Positions 7,903 to 17,300 are shown, counted from the stretch's first letter. The stretch is DNA of 38,513 nt from Steroidobacteraceae bacterium (GCA_019683695.1 JADGHX010000026.1:1-38513); one strand, 5' to 3'. Notes: a model not told the origin generated them from the letters alone. A program made the numbers and translations.

Positions 7903-8702
7903 ACACTGCATCCGATATCGCCGATGCAGCGCGAGCACAGGGCACCCTGCGCGCTCTTTCGCTCGGCATGCGCGCCGGATCGAGGCAACTCGTCGCGGAC
8001 CTGAACGTGGAGTTCCGACCGGGCGAGTTCACCGCGATCCTCGGGCGCAACGGGGCCGGCAAGACACTCGCCCTGCATACGTTTGCGGGACTGCGCCGCC
8101 CCGACGCCGGCACGGTGTGGCTGGACGGCATCCCGCTCGAGCAGCTGCGCCGGCGCACCATCGCGCAGCGGCTGGGGGTGTTGCTGCAGGATCTGGAAGA
8201 TTCCTTCACGACCACGGTGCTCGAATCGGTGCTCATCGGGCGCCACCCGCATCTCAAACCGTGGCAATGGGAAAACGCCGACGACGAGCGGCGCGCACGA
8301 GAGGCGCTGGCGCGCGTGCAGATGAGCGAGTTCGCCGCGCGAAGCACCGACACGCTCTCGGGCGGAGAGCGGCGCCGCGTCGCCATCGCATCCCTGCTCG
8401 CGCAAGCTCCGCAGGTGTTCCTGCTGGATGAGCCCACGAACCACCTGGACCCCCATCACCAGATTGCGGTGCTGGAGCTCTTTCGCGCACAGGCGAACGC
8501 GGGGCACACGGTGGTCTCCACACTGCACGACCCGACCCTCGCCGCACGTTTTGCGGACCGCGTGCTGCTGCTGTTCGGCGATGGTCGCTGGACGGAAGGG
8601 CCCGTCCTGGAAACGCTCACGAGCGAGAGCCTGTCCGAGGTGTACCTCACGCCGATGATCGAGATCCGGGCGCAGGACCGGCGCGTGTTCGTCAGCGCGT
8701 AA
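7899..8702 (+). CDS. ABC transporter ATPase, BtuD/FepC type
   Basis: This is the cytosolic ATP-hydrolysing subunit of an iron-siderophore, heme or cobalamin importer. All ABC landmarks are present in the 267-residue product: Walker A GRNGAGKT (49-56), a Q-loop in GVLLQDLED, signature LSGGERRRVAIASLLA, Walker B VFLLDEPTNHLD, and an H-loop histidine in STLHDPTLAARFADR. The phrase DEPTNHLD followed by a C-terminal extension is usual for the FecE/BtuD family. GTG 7899 gives the classic 4-nt overlap with the upstream stop, with GGATGG upstream; ATG 7887 is an alternative that adds four residues. Its likely permease is 4.4 kb away at 2540-3535, an unusual split. The 3' end overlaps the convergent hisN-like gene by 11 bp. 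Confidence 0.9.
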   Translation: MNTASDIADAARAQGTLRALSLGMRAGSRQLVADLNVEFRPGEFTAILGRNGAGKTLALHTFAGLRRPDAGTVWLDGIPLEQLRRRTIAQRLGVLLQDLEDSFTTTVLESVLIGRHPHLKPWQWENADDERRAREALARVQMSEFAARSTDTLSGGERRRVAIASLLAQAPQVFLLDEPTNHLDPHHQIAVLELFRAQANAGHTVVSTLHDPTLAARFADRVLLLFGDGRWTEGPVLETLTSESLSEVYLTPMIEIRAQDRRVFVSA

Positions 8703-9462
8703 CCTCGAGCGCATCGCGGACGAGCGGATGCAGCACACCGTTCGTCGCCAGCACGCTCGTCGTGCTCAGGCCCACTTCGCCCCCGCTCAGATCCGTGAAC
8801 GTGCCGCCCGCCTCGCGCACGATGACGGTGAGCGCGGCGATGTCGAGGATGTTCACGTCGGACTCGATCACCACGTCGAGCGCGCCGCGCGCAAGCAGGT
8901 GGTAGTGAACGAAATCCCCGTACCCGCGGATGCGGCTGATGCTGCCGATGAGCTCGCCGAAGCGGCTCCACTGCGGCGAGCGCGCCAGTGTCTTCAGGTT
9001 GCCCGTCGAGACGATCGCCTGGCCGAGATCGGCGATGCGGCTCACATGGATGGGGCGGCCATTGAGGTGCGCACCACGACCTTGCTCGGCCCACGCGAGC
9101 TCGCCGTAGGCCGGCGCGCTCGAAACGCCAAGCACGAGCCTGCCCTCGCGCATGAGGGCAATCTGCGTGGAGAAGAAGGGGCATTCGCGCACGAACGACT
9201 TCGTGCCATCGATCGGATCGACGAGCCAGAGATTGTCCGCATCGAGCGCGTGCTGGCCCGTTTCCTCCCCGTAGAACCCATAGCTTGGGAAGCGCTCGCT
9301 CAGGATCGACCGGATTGCCTCCTCCGACCGGACGTCGGCCTCCGTCACGGGCGTGGCGTCCGCCTTCGTGTGGACGGCGAGATTTCTCTGGTAGAGCGAA
9401 CGGATGATCGCGGCCGCGGCTTCGGCCGCATCGAGTGCAGCTTGCAGTTCTCTGGAGGTCAC
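8692..9462 (-). CDS. hisN: Inositol-monophosphatase family, HisN-type histidinol-phosphatase
   Basis: This is a Mg-dependent phosphomonoesterase. The closest known role is histidinol-phosphate phosphatase in histidine synthesis. The 256-residue product has the family metal sites: E66 in GEETG, D82 and D85 in LVDPIDGTKSFV, and D207 in NILDIAAL followed by VREAGG. The WD of inositol monophosphatases is replaced by LD, and KSFV after DPIDGT is typical of HisN proteins. The GTG start at 9462 has an AGGA Shine-Dalgarno about 8 nt upstream, so I accept it. The gene is alone on its strand, converges on the ABC ATPase gene with 11 bp of overlap, and is divergent from the adenosyltransferase gene. Other substrates (inositol phosphate, PAP, fructose bisphosphate) cannot be excluded. 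Confidence 0.85.
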   Translation of the reverse strand: MTSRELQAALDAAEAAAAIIRSLYQRNLAVHTKADATPVTEADVRSEEAIRSILSERFPSYGFYGEETGQHALDADNLWLVDPIDGTKSFVRECPFFSTQIALMREGRLVLGVSSAPAYGELAWAEQGRGAHLNGRPIHVSRIADLGQAIVSTGNLKTLARSPQWSRFGELIGSISRIRGYGDFVHYHLLARGALDVVIESDVNILDIAALTVIVREAGGTFTDLSGGEVGLSTTSVLATNGVLHPLVRDALEVTR

Positions 9463-9500
9463 GCTGGTGTTCCTGCGAAGGGGGTGAGAATCTACCGCGA

Positions 9501-10058
9501 ATGGGACACCGCCTCAGCAAGATCTACACACGGACCGGCGATGACGGGACGACGGGCCTCGGCGATGGCACGCGGGTGCCGAAGAATTCCGCGCGTGTGG
9601 AGGCCTACGGCACCGCGGACGAGCTGAACAGCGCCATCGGCGTATTGCTCGCCGTGCCCAGCCTGCCGGCGGACGTGGCCGACTGCCTCACGGAGATCCA
9701 GCACGAGCTGTTCGATCTGGGGGGCGAGTTGTGCATTCCCGGGCACCGCATGATCCAGGCCCACCACGTCGAGCGCCTCGAGAAGGCGCTGGACCTGTTC
9801 AACGATTCGCTGCCGCCGCTCAAGGAATTCATCCTGCCGGGCGGCGGCCCGGGCGCGGCGGCCTGTCACATGGCCCGCGCCATCGCGCGGCGTGCGGAGC
9901 GGCGCGTGTGGACGCTCGCACAGTCGGAAACCGTGGCGCCCGAGGTCACCCAGTATCTGAACCGCCTCTCGGATCTGTTGTTCGTGCTGGCGCGCGTGAT
10001 CGCGCGGTACGAGAACGGCACCGAAGTGCTCTGGCGGCACGATCGCACGCGGAAGTGA
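9501..10058 (+). CDS. PduO-type cob(I)alamin adenosyltransferase
   Basis: The enzyme transfers the adenosyl group of ATP to reduced cobalamin to form adenosylcobalamin, in the cytosol. The 185-residue product shows the N-terminal ATP phosphate-binding segment KIYTRTGDDGTTGLGDGTRV (7-26), the DELNSAIG motif (40-47), FILPGG (110-115), the RAERR cluster (131-135) that holds catalytic Arg, and the C-terminal YLNRLSDLLFVLAR (152-165). These features define the PduO family and not the CobA/BtuR type. The ATG at 9501 is preceded by GGTGAG at slightly long spacing. With the BtuCD-like genes nearby it suggests that the cell scavenges corrinoids, but no B12-dependent enzyme or biosynthetic gene is visible here. 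It converges with ampD, 22 bp apart. Confidence 0.93.
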   Translation: MGHRLSKIYTRTGDDGTTGLGDGTRVPKNSARVEAYGTADELNSAIGVLLAVPSLPADVADCLTEIQHELFDLGGELCIPGHRMIQAHHVERLEKALDLFNDSLPPLKEFILPGGGPGAAACHMARAIARRAERRVWTLAQSETVAPEVTQYLNRLSDLLFVLARVIARYENGTEVLWRHDRTRK

Positions 10059-10080
10059 TCGCCGCCGGGTTTCTCTTCGA

Positions 10081-10656
10081 TCAGCGCACCAGCGCGCGCA
10101 GGCGAAGCCAGTCGAAGTGCGGGCCGGGGTCCGTCTTGCGGCCCGGCGCGATGTCGCTGTGGCCGGCGATCCGGTCGGGGCTCAGCGACGCGTAGGCGTC
10201 GAGCAATGCGCGAATGAGTGCTGCTGCGCTTGCGTACTGGGCAGCCTCGTACGGCGTGTCGTCCGTGCCCTCGAGCTCGATGCCGACGGAAAAATCATTG
10301 CACGCCACGCGGCCGCAGTACTCGGATTGCCCAGCGTGCCACGCGCGCTCGGTGAAGGGCACGAACTGCACGATCTCACCATCGCGCCGTATCAGGGCGT
10401 GCGCGGACACGCGCAGCCCCGCAATCTCCGCGAAAAACGGGTGCACGTCGGGCGGCAGGGGCCCGCCGGTGAAGAGCCGCTCGATCCACGGCCCGCCGAA
10501 CTGCCCGGGCGGCAGGCTGATGCCGTGAATCACGATCAGCTCAGGCTGAGCCCCGGGCGGGCGCGCATCGAAGTGCGGCGACAGCACCTGCCGCACGCCC
10601 TGCACGAGCCCGGTGGGAAGATCGATTCGCAGCGTCGGTGTCAGAGCAGCAGGCAT
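10081..10656 (-). CDS. ampD: AmpD, 1,6-anhydro-N-acetylmuramyl-L-alanine amidase
   Basis: AmpD cuts the lactyl-Ala bond of anhydro-muropeptides in the cytosol during cell-wall recycling. It thereby sets the inducer level for AmpR-controlled beta-lactamase genes. The 191-residue product has the amidase_2 fold with zinc ligands H44 (LIVIHGISLP), H166 (IAGHSDIAPGRKTDPG) and D176, and candidate catalytic residues E127 (VGIELEG) and K174. The segment HYVI-type is replaced here by SAHALIRRDGEIVQFV, as expected. FTERAWHAG and CNDFSVGIELEG are strongly AmpD-like. There is no signal peptide, which separates it from AmiD-type periplasmic amidases. ATG 10656 lacks a clear Shine-Dalgarno. It is divergent from bioA with 71 bp between starts. 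No ampE or ampR lies in the window. Confidence 0.94.
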   Translation of the reverse strand: MPAALTPTLRIDLPTGLVQGVRQVLSPHFDARPPGAQPELIVIHGISLPPGQFGGPWIERLFTGGPLPPDVHPFFAEIAGLRVSAHALIRRDGEIVQFVPFTERAWHAGQSEYCGRVACNDFSVGIELEGTDDTPYEAAQYASAAALIRALLDAYASLSPDRIAGHSDIAPGRKTDPGPHFDWLRLRALVR

Positions 10657-10727
10657 CCGGTCGGAGGGGCACTCGGGGCGGGCAGATCATGCCACAATCG
10701 GGTGCGCCTGAATCCGAGCGCCGTGTC

Positions 10728-12089
10728 ATGAAGCGGAGCACTGAAGCCAACGATCCTTACGTCGCGCGCGATCTCGCGCATGTGTGGCACCCCTGCACGC
10801 AGATGAAGGACCACGAGCAGCTTCCGATGGTCCCCATCCGCCGCGGCTCCGGCGTCTGGCTCGAGGATTTCGCCGGCAACCGCTACCTCGATGCCATCAG
10901 CTCGTGGTGGGTGAATCTGTTCGGGCACGCCAACCGGCGCATCAACGCGGCCATCACGCGCCAGCTCGAAAGCCTCGAGCACGTGATCCTCGCGGGCTTC
11001 ACGCACAAGCCGGTGATCGCGTTGAGCGAAGCGCTCACGAAGCTCGCCCCGGGTCTCACGCGCTGCTTCTATGCGGACAACGGCTCCTCGGCCGTGGAAG
11101 TGGCGCTGAAGATGAGCTTTCACGCCTGGCGGAATGCGGGCCACACCGCGAAGCGCCGTTTCATCACGCTCACGAACAGCTATCACGGCGAGACGCTGGG
11201 CGCGCTCGCGGTGGGAGACGTGGAGCTGTACAAGTCCACGTACAAGCCCCTGCTCATGGACGTGATCACCGTGCCGTCGCCGGACTGCTACGAGCGCGAA
11301 ACGGGCGAATCCTGGGCCGAGCACTCCCGGCGCAAGTTCGCGCACATGGAAGCGGCGCTCGCCGAGCACGCACATGAGGTGGCCGCCGTCATCGTGGAGC
11401 CGCTCGTGCAGTGTGCCGGCAACATGCGCATGTACGACCCGGTGTATCTCAGGCTGCTGCGCGATGCGTGCAATCGCCATCGCGTGCACCTCATCGCAGA
11501 CGAGATCGCCGTGGGCTTCGGCCGCACCGGCACGATGTTCGCCTGCGAGCAGGCAGGCATTCAGCCGGACTTCCTCTGTCTGTCGAAGGGTTTGACCGGC
11601 GGCTATCTGCCACTCTCGGTGGTGCTCACGACGGAGGCGATTTATGCCGCGTTCTACGACGAGTACGTGAAGCTGAACGCGTTCCTGCATTCGCACAGCT
11701 ACACAGGCAATCCGCTGGCCTGCGCGGCAGCGCTCGCGAGCCTCGCCATCTTCCGCGAGGATGAGATCATCGAGCGCAACCGCGCCCTCGCCGCACACAT
11801 GGGCGCGCGGGCGCGCGAGCTCGAATCTCATCCGCACGTGGCCGAAGTGCGCCAGACGGGCATGATCGTCGCCGTGGAGCTCGTCCGGAATCGCACCACA
11901 CGAGAGCCGTACGACTGGCGTGAGCGGCGCGGACTTCGCATCTACAAGCATGGTCTGGAACGCGGCGTCCTGCTGCGCCCCATCGGCAACGTCGTTTATT
12001 TCATGCCGCCGTACGTGATCACGCCCGAGGAAATCGACCTGATGGTCGAGGTCGCTCGCGAAGGAATCGAGATCGCCACGTGCGACTGA
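10728..12089 (+). CDS. bioA: BioA, adenosylmethionine-8-amino-7-oxononanoate aminotransferase
   Basis: BioA is a PLP enzyme that uses S-adenosylmethionine as amino donor to convert KAPA to DAPA, the antepenultimate step of biotin synthesis. The 453-residue product carries HVWHPCTQM (18-26), SSWWVNLFGHAN (58-69), YADNGSSAVEVALKM, SYHGET (151-156), the cofactor-binding Asp in LIADEIAVGFGRTG (255-268) and the Schiff-base lysine K287 in CLSKGLTGGYLPLS. WHPCTQM and SWWVN are diagnostic for BioA against other class III aminotransferases. Upstream in-frame starts at 10638 (GTG) and 10689 (ATG) would add residues with no family counterpart and overlap the ampD start region, so ATG 10728 is chosen. 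No other bio gene is in the window. rsmE overlaps its 3' end by 10 bp. Confidence 0.95.
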   Translation: MKRSTEANDPYVARDLAHVWHPCTQMKDHEQLPMVPIRRGSGVWLEDFAGNRYLDAISSWWVNLFGHANRRINAAITRQLESLEHVILAGFTHKPVIALSEALTKLAPGLTRCFYADNGSSAVEVALKMSFHAWRNAGHTAKRRFITLTNSYHGETLGALAVGDVELYKSTYKPLLMDVITVPSPDCYERETGESWAEHSRRKFAHMEAALAEHAHEVAAVIVEPLVQCAGNMRMYDPVYLRLLRDACNRHRVHLIADEIAVGFGRTGTMFACEQAGIQPDFLCLSKGLTGGYLPLSVVLTTEAIYAAFYDEYVKLNAFLHSHSYTGNPLACAAALASLAIFREDEIIERNRALAAHMGARARELESHPHVAEVRQTGMIVAVELVRNRTTREPYDWRERRGLRIYKHGLERGVLLRPIGNVVYFMPPYVITPEEIDLMVEVAREGIEIATCD

Positions 12090-12808
12090 CCCGCGTTTAC
12101 GTGGACGCGGCGCTCGCCGCGGGCAGCAGTTGTCAGGTCGGTGGCTCCGCCGCGAACCACATCATGCGTGTGCTGCGGATGCGCGAGGGCGATGTGATCA
12201 CGCTCTTCGATGGCCGCGGAGGGGAATACGCCGCGCGCATCACCGGCTTTCGCAAGGACGGGGTGGATGTGCAGGTGCTCGAGCACCGGGCCGTGGAGCG
12301 CGAGTCGCCGCTCGATCTCACGCTGATCCAGGGTGTCTCGCGCGGTGAGCGAATGGACTGGGTGATGCAGAAGGCGACGGAACTGGGTGTTCGCCGCATT
12401 CTTCCGGCGCTCACTGAGCGCACCGTCGTGCGACTGGACCCGCGGCAGAGCGAAAAGAAGCTCCAGCATTGGCGGGGCGTCGTGATCGCCGCCTGCGAGC
12501 AGTGCGGGCGAAACCGCGTGCCCGAGGTGGCCGCGCCGCTCCCTCTTCACGAAGCACTCCGCGCCATCGAGCCGGACTGCACGCGTGTGCTGCTTTCACC
12601 GGAGGCGTCGCTGAGCGCACGCGACCTCGCGAGCCCCACCAAGGTGGCGCTTCTCATCGGCCCGGAAGGCGGGCTCGCCGAGCATGAGCAGCAGTCGGCC
12701 ATTCGGGCGGGATTCGAGCCGGTGCGGCTCGGTCCGCGCATTCTGCGCACCGAAACGGCCGCGATCGCCGCGCTGGCGGCGCTTCAGCACACTTTCGGAG
12801 ATTTGTGA
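12080..12808 (+). CDS. rsmE: RsmE, 16S rRNA m3U1498 methyltransferase
   Basis: RsmE methylates N3 of U1498 in 16S rRNA of the 30S subunit using S-adenosylmethionine. The 242-residue product has an N-terminal PUA-like RNA-binding domain (about 1-70, with HIMRVLRMREGDVITLFDG). A C-terminal SPOUT domain with a trefoil knot follows (about 72-242). Knot and cofactor motifs are LIQGVSRGERMDWVMQKATE, cut at 20 residues, LLIGPEGGLAEHE and LGPRILRTETAAIAAL. All are classical for RsmE. The start is GTG 12080, inside the last codons of bioA (10 bp overlap), with AAGGAA somewhat far upstream, so translational coupling to bioA is likely. The gene pair bioA-rsmE is known to me from several proteobacteria. 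Confidence 0.95.
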   Translation: MRLTRVYVDAALAAGSSCQVGGSAANHIMRVLRMREGDVITLFDGRGGEYAARITGFRKDGVDVQVLEHRAVERESPLDLTLIQGVSRGERMDWVMQKATELGVRRILPALTERTVVRLDPRQSEKKLQHWRGVVIAACEQCGRNRVPEVAAPLPLHEALRAIEPDCTRVLLSPEASLSARDLASPTKVALLIGPEGGLAEHEQQSAIRAGFEPVRLGPRILRTETAAIAALAALQHTFGDL

Positions 12809-12823
12809 GCCGGCACGCGGCAC

Positions 12824-12839
12824 GGTGATTCAGATCACC
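12824..12839. promoter_or_regulatory. CRP/Clp-like palindromic site
   Basis: GGTGATTCAGATCACC is a perfect 6+6 inverted repeat. It fits the CRP/Clp consensus TGTGA-N6-TCACA at the inner GTGA and TCAC (8 of 10 bases) and also contains the FNR-like spacing TGAT-N4-ATCA. It lies 16 nt after the rsmE stop and 165 nt before the next start, so it could control the anchored unknown gene downstream, or it may be a short transcript hairpin. No regulator gene is in the window. Confidence 0.3.
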
Positions 12840-13004
12840 CTGCGCGGGCCCGCGGGACAGGCATCATCCGGGGCCTGATGGGTTCGTCCAGAGGCACCGC
12901 CCCGGCGACAATTCGGACGAAGGCTCTCGTGTGCGGGCCGGCCGGCAGGCCGCCGGTCCCGCGCAGCGACCGTCGCGTGATCGGCGCCCGAGGAGAAAGC
13001 TCGC

Positions 13005-13790
13005 ATGAGGTACGTTGTCGTTGCGCTGCTTGCCGTGGTGATCGGCGCATTTGCAGCTCGCTCGTACTACCGCAAGGAGGCGGAGCCCGTCGACCCCATC
13101 AGCGTGATGGTCACGCAGCTGCGCACGCACGCCATCATCGAGCATGAGCGGCAGGTGGCCGTGTGGTATCGCGCATGCCCCGCCGTCACGGGCATCGATC
13201 CGGAAATCTTCATTGCCTGGCCCGCGAAGCTGTCCTACGAGCTCGAGCTGTCGGACGTGCAGATCGAGCGCGCCGGCGACACGCTGAAGGTGCGCGCCCG
13301 CCCCATCCGCGCAGACGAGCCGGCGGTGCCGACGGACTTCCTCGACTACCTCTCGACGAACTCGCTGTTCAACTTCGCGAACGAGGAGAAGCTGGTGAAC
13401 CGGGAGGTCCAGAAGTCTTCCGCGCTCGCGCGGTACCTGACCGCGTACTACCTGCTGCGCGATGAATCTCTGCGCGGGGACTTCGCGGCGGAAGTGCAGG
13501 GTCTGGTGGAGCGCCTGGCCGGCGCGCTGGGTGTTCCCGTGACCCACGTCGAAGTGGACATCGCAAGAGAGGACCCGAAGCTGCCGAAGCTCCCGAGTCT
13601 CGAGCTGTGCGACGGCAGCGCCGCCTCCGTGAATGGGTTGCCCTTCGCGCGCCTCGAAGATGCGCACACCGTTCCGATTGCCTTCCGCCCGCCGCCTTCG
13701 GTGCGCGCCGCTCCGGTCTTCACGCCGTCCCAACCGCCGAGCCGGCCGGAGGGCATCGCGTCCGTCTACGGACGGGCCAAACGGAACTGA
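13005..13790 (+). CDS. Membrane-anchored protein of unknown function
   Basis: I do not recognise the family with confidence. The DUF4230 group has a similar layout of one N-terminal helix and an extracytoplasmic domain, but I cannot confirm it. The 261-residue product begins with a hydrophobic helix (about 2-18, YVVVALLAVVIGAFAA) that anchors it in the inner membrane. A mixed alpha/beta domain follows at about 30-190, with WYRACPAVTGIDPEIF, a strand-rich part (LSYELELSDVQIERAGDTLK) and a long helical part. The last 50 residues are Pro- and Ser-rich. ATG 13005 follows GAGGAG at good spacing, so it is surely translated. It converges with the Chp operon, 30 bp from the chpC-like stop. Nothing in the neighbourhood assigns a role. 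Confidence 0.7.
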   Translation: MRYVVVALLAVVIGAFAARSYYRKEAEPVDPISVMVTQLRTHAIIEHERQVAVWYRACPAVTGIDPEIFIAWPAKLSYELELSDVQIERAGDTLKVRARPIRADEPAVPTDFLDYLSTNSLFNFANEEKLVNREVQKSSALARYLTAYYLLRDESLRGDFAAEVQGLVERLAGALGVPVTHVEVDIAREDPKLPKLPSLELCDGSAASVNGLPFARLEDAHTVPIAFRPPPSVRAAPVFTPSQPPSRPEGIASVYGRAKRN

Positions 13791-13820
13791 CGCCCGCGCG
13801 CTCGCCGCGCCCGACCATCG

Positions 13821-14294
13821 TCACGCGCTGACGCGCGTCTCCTCGGCGATCATCTCTTCCAGGCGATCGAGGTCAGGCACGAGCGGCGCCTCGTTCACCA
13901 TGCGCACCTGACAGATGACGGGTGCACGCTCGGGGAACACACGCGAGTTGTCCGGCCGCACCACATCCGAGCTCACGCGCACGAGCTGCGGAAACCCCTG
14001 CGAGATCAGGCCGAAGTAGCCTGCTTCCACGCGCGACCCCGCGCACGGGAACACGACGATGCGCGTGCGCCCGGAAGCCGGCGGAATGTTGTTCCCGCAC
14101 GCGCCCTCGAACGACACGAGCGGAATCTGGCGCCCGTTCCAGGGCACGGTGCCGACGTACCACGGCGGCGCCCCGGTCATCTCCGAGGGCGCGACGAAGC
14201 CGATGACCTCGGCCACGCACGCGCGCGGAATGATGAGGCGGCCATCCACGATCGGGATCAGCAGGCTGTAGATTTCGTTGACGCGTTCGGCCAT
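13821..14294 (-). CDS. ChpC-like CheW-domain protein
   Basis: This is a CheW-fold adaptor that would couple receptors to the ChpA kinase. The 157-residue product from ATG 14294 consists of one CheW domain: MAERVNEIYSLLIPIVDGR begins the first beta sheet, IIPRACVAEVIGF and WYVGTVPWNGRQIPLVSFE are the usual CheW strand and turn segments, and a negatively charged C-terminal helix (LDRLEEMIAEE) closes it. It follows chpA by 23 bp and is the last gene of the Pil-Chp operon. In P. aeruginosa a CheW-like ChpC also follows chpA, after chpB, so ChpC is the best match. PilI at 22545 is a second, distinct CheW protein of the same operon. Confidence 0.85.
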   Translation of the reverse strand: MAERVNEIYSLLIPIVDGRLIIPRACVAEVIGFVAPSEMTGAPPWYVGTVPWNGRQIPLVSFEGACGNNIPPASGRTRIVVFPCAGSRVEAGYFGLISQGFPQLVRVSSDVVRPDNSRVFPERAPVICQVRMVNEAPLVPDLDRLEEMIAEETRVSA

Positions 14295-14317
14295 TGACGT
14301 AAGCCCTGCCTGCGGGT

Positions 14318-17300
14318 TCAGCCGCGCGCCTCGCCAGCCTCGGCCAGCCGGCGCGTCCCCTGCTTCATGCGATGCTGCTCGACGAGCGGCGCGATGGCAT
14401 CGAGCAGCTGCGCCTCCTGATACGGCTTGCCGAGATAGTCGTTCACGCCCAGCTCGATGGCGCGCGCGCGATGCTTCTCGCCTACGCGCGAGGTGATCAT
14501 GATGATCGGCACGTCTGCGAGGCGCGGGTCGTTGCGCACGTGAGCGGCGACCTCGTAGCCATCCATGCGCGGCATCTCGATATCGAGCAGGATGATGTCG
14601 GGCGTGTGGTCCTGCAGGAGCGCGACGGCATCCATCCCGTCCCGCGCGGTGATGACGCGCATGCCATTGCGCTCGAGCAATCGCTGCGTCACGCGGCGCA
14701 CGGTGATCGAGTCGTCCACCACCATGGCGAAGGTGCGCCGGTCCGCCTTCTCGCGTTGCACCGGCTGCACGCGCCCGCGCCATTCCGCACGCACCAGCGC
14801 CCCGATGTCGAGAATCACGACGATGCGTCCGTCGCCGAGGATCGTCGCGCCTGAGATGCCGCGGATCGAGGAAATCTGCGGCCCCACGGACTTCACGACG
14901 ATCTCGCGGCTCCCGACGAGCTCGTCTGCGATGAGACCGGTGGAATGCTCGCCCGCCCGCACGAGCACGACGGGAATGGTGACATCCTGCTCCGGCAGCG
15001 GCTGCGGCTCCAGGCCCACGAACACCGCCAGATGCTGGAAGCGGTATTTCTGCCCGTTGTACTCGAACGTCGGGGTGTCGCGCCCAAGATGGTTGACGAC
15101 TTCGCTCTTCGACAACCGCAGCACGCCTTCGACGGTGGGCAGCGGCAGCGCATAGAACTCTTCACCCGTGCGCACCACCAGCGCATGGCTGATGGCGAGC
15201 GTGAACGGCAATCGAATGGTGAACGAGGTGCCCTCGCCCGCGCGCGTTTCCATGTGGAGCGCGCCGCCGAGGCGCTTGATCTCCGTGGCCACCACGTCCA
15301 TGCCGACGCCGCGGCCCGCCTGCTGCGTGATGGTTCCGGCGGTGGAGAACCCGGGCTCGAGGATGAGCTGCATCGCATCCTCATCGCTCAGCGTCTGGCC
15401 TTCGGGGATGAGGCCGAGCGCGACGCCCTTCTCGCGAATCGCCTTGAGATTCATGCCCGCGCCGTCGTCCGAGAGGCGCACCATGACCTCTGCGCCTTCG
15501 CGATGCAGCTCCAGACGGATGCGGCCGGTCTCCGGCTTGCCGCGCGCCACGCGCTCTTCCGGCTTCTCGATGCCGTGGACCACGGAATTGCGCAGCATGT
15601 GCTCGAAGGGCGGCAGCATGCGCTCGAGCACCTGCCGATCGAGCTCGCCCGAGGCGCCCTCCACGATGAGCTCGGCGCGCTTGCCGGTGTCCGCGGCGGC
15701 CTGACGCACGATGCGAGCCAACCGCTGCACGTGGCGCTGGAAAGGCACCATGCGCGTGCGCATGAGGCCGTTCTGCAATTCCGTGATGGTGCGCGCCTGC
15801 TGCTGCAGCAGATTCTGCGTATCGCTGGCGAGGGTCTCGAGCAGGCCCTGAATGCTCGCGACGTCGTTGGCCGTCTCCGCAAGCGCGCGCGAGAACTGCT
15901 GAATGGACGAGTACCGGTCGAGCTCCAGCGGGTCGAAGTCGCTGCGATGGGTGCCGACTTCGTCCTCGTGACGGTGCAGGATCTGCGCTTCCGTCTCGAT
16001 TTCGAGCTTGCGCAGCTGCTCCTTGAGGCGCGTGACGGTGCGCGACAGCTCACCCAGGTTGAACTCGATCGAGCCCATCTGCTGCTCGAGCCGCGCGCGC
16101 GCGATGCTCACTTCGCCCGCGGTGTTCAGCAGGGTGTCGAGCAATTCCGCGTCGACGCGCGCCATCTCCGGACGGTCCGGCGTCTGCGGCATCGGCTCGC
16201 GGCCCGGCGGGACGGGCAGCGGCGGAGCAAGCACATCGTCCGCATCCGACGCTTTCGGCCCCGGAAACACGGCACGCGCCGCAACGGACGCGGCCGAACG
16301 CCGCTCGACGAAGGGCACGACAGAATCGTCGCCCGCGCTCGCGGCAGGAGCCATCGCCTGGCGCACGGCAGCCGCCACCTCGGGCGCCGGCGCAGTGGAC
16401 TCCGCCTCGACCTTGGGTTCCGGCCCCGAAGTGCCACGACCGCTGGCGGTGTCGTCCGTCTGAGACGGACGTGGTGCGGAGTCGGCGGAGGCCGGTCGGG
16501 TTTCGGCGGGTGTTTCCGCCTTGCTTTCGACGACTGGCGATTCGCTCGTGCGCGCGGGCTCTTCAACCGTGCGTCCGGACGTTTCAGGTGTCGCCTTGTC
16601 AGGTGTCGCCTTGGCTTCCTGAGCAGGCGCCCTTTCCTGTGGACGTTCAACACTTGTCTCGGATGGGCGCGCAGAAGCTGCTGGCGGGGCGCCCACACGG
16701 GCTGCATCGTCCGTCGGCGCGCTCGTGGTTCCCGCTGCCGACGAGCGAGTGCCTTCGGCGCCTGAGGCTGCTGCGGGCGTAGCGGCGGCAGGGCTGGGAG
16801 CCGGCGCGGCTGCGGCGCGCTGTGCAGGCGCGACCGCCCTGGCTGCGGGCGGCTCCTTGTTCGAGAGCGCATGAATTCGCGCGATGTGCTTGCGAGCATG
16901 CGCCACCGGTTGGCCGGCCGCGACCGTCTCGCGCATGCGGGCCAGCTCATCCAGACAGCTCTGCAGCACCGCGAACATGGCCTCGTTCGCCGGGACCACT
17001 CCGCTGTCCACCTGCATGATGAGCGTTTCCATCTCGTGACTGAGATCGCCCATCGGCACGATGCCCGCCATGCGCGCGCCGCCCTTCAGCGTGTGCATGG
17101 GGCGCTTGAGCGCCGCGCGCAGCTCGGCGCTTTCGGGATCCGCACGCCAGGCCGTGAGCGCCTGTTCGGACGTGTCGATGAGCTCCAGCGCTTCGTCCGT
17201 GAAGATCGCGGCGACTTCGGGATCGAAGTCCGTGTGGAAGACGGGCGCGTCGTCCGCCTCGTCCGCCGCACCTGCAGCCTGTTCGTCGGCGGGCGTGCTG

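Noticed and set aside
14945-16765. A 606-codon plus-strand open frame within chpA
   Set aside because: It is the antisense shadow of the ChpA kinase core; no ribosome site or domain supports it.
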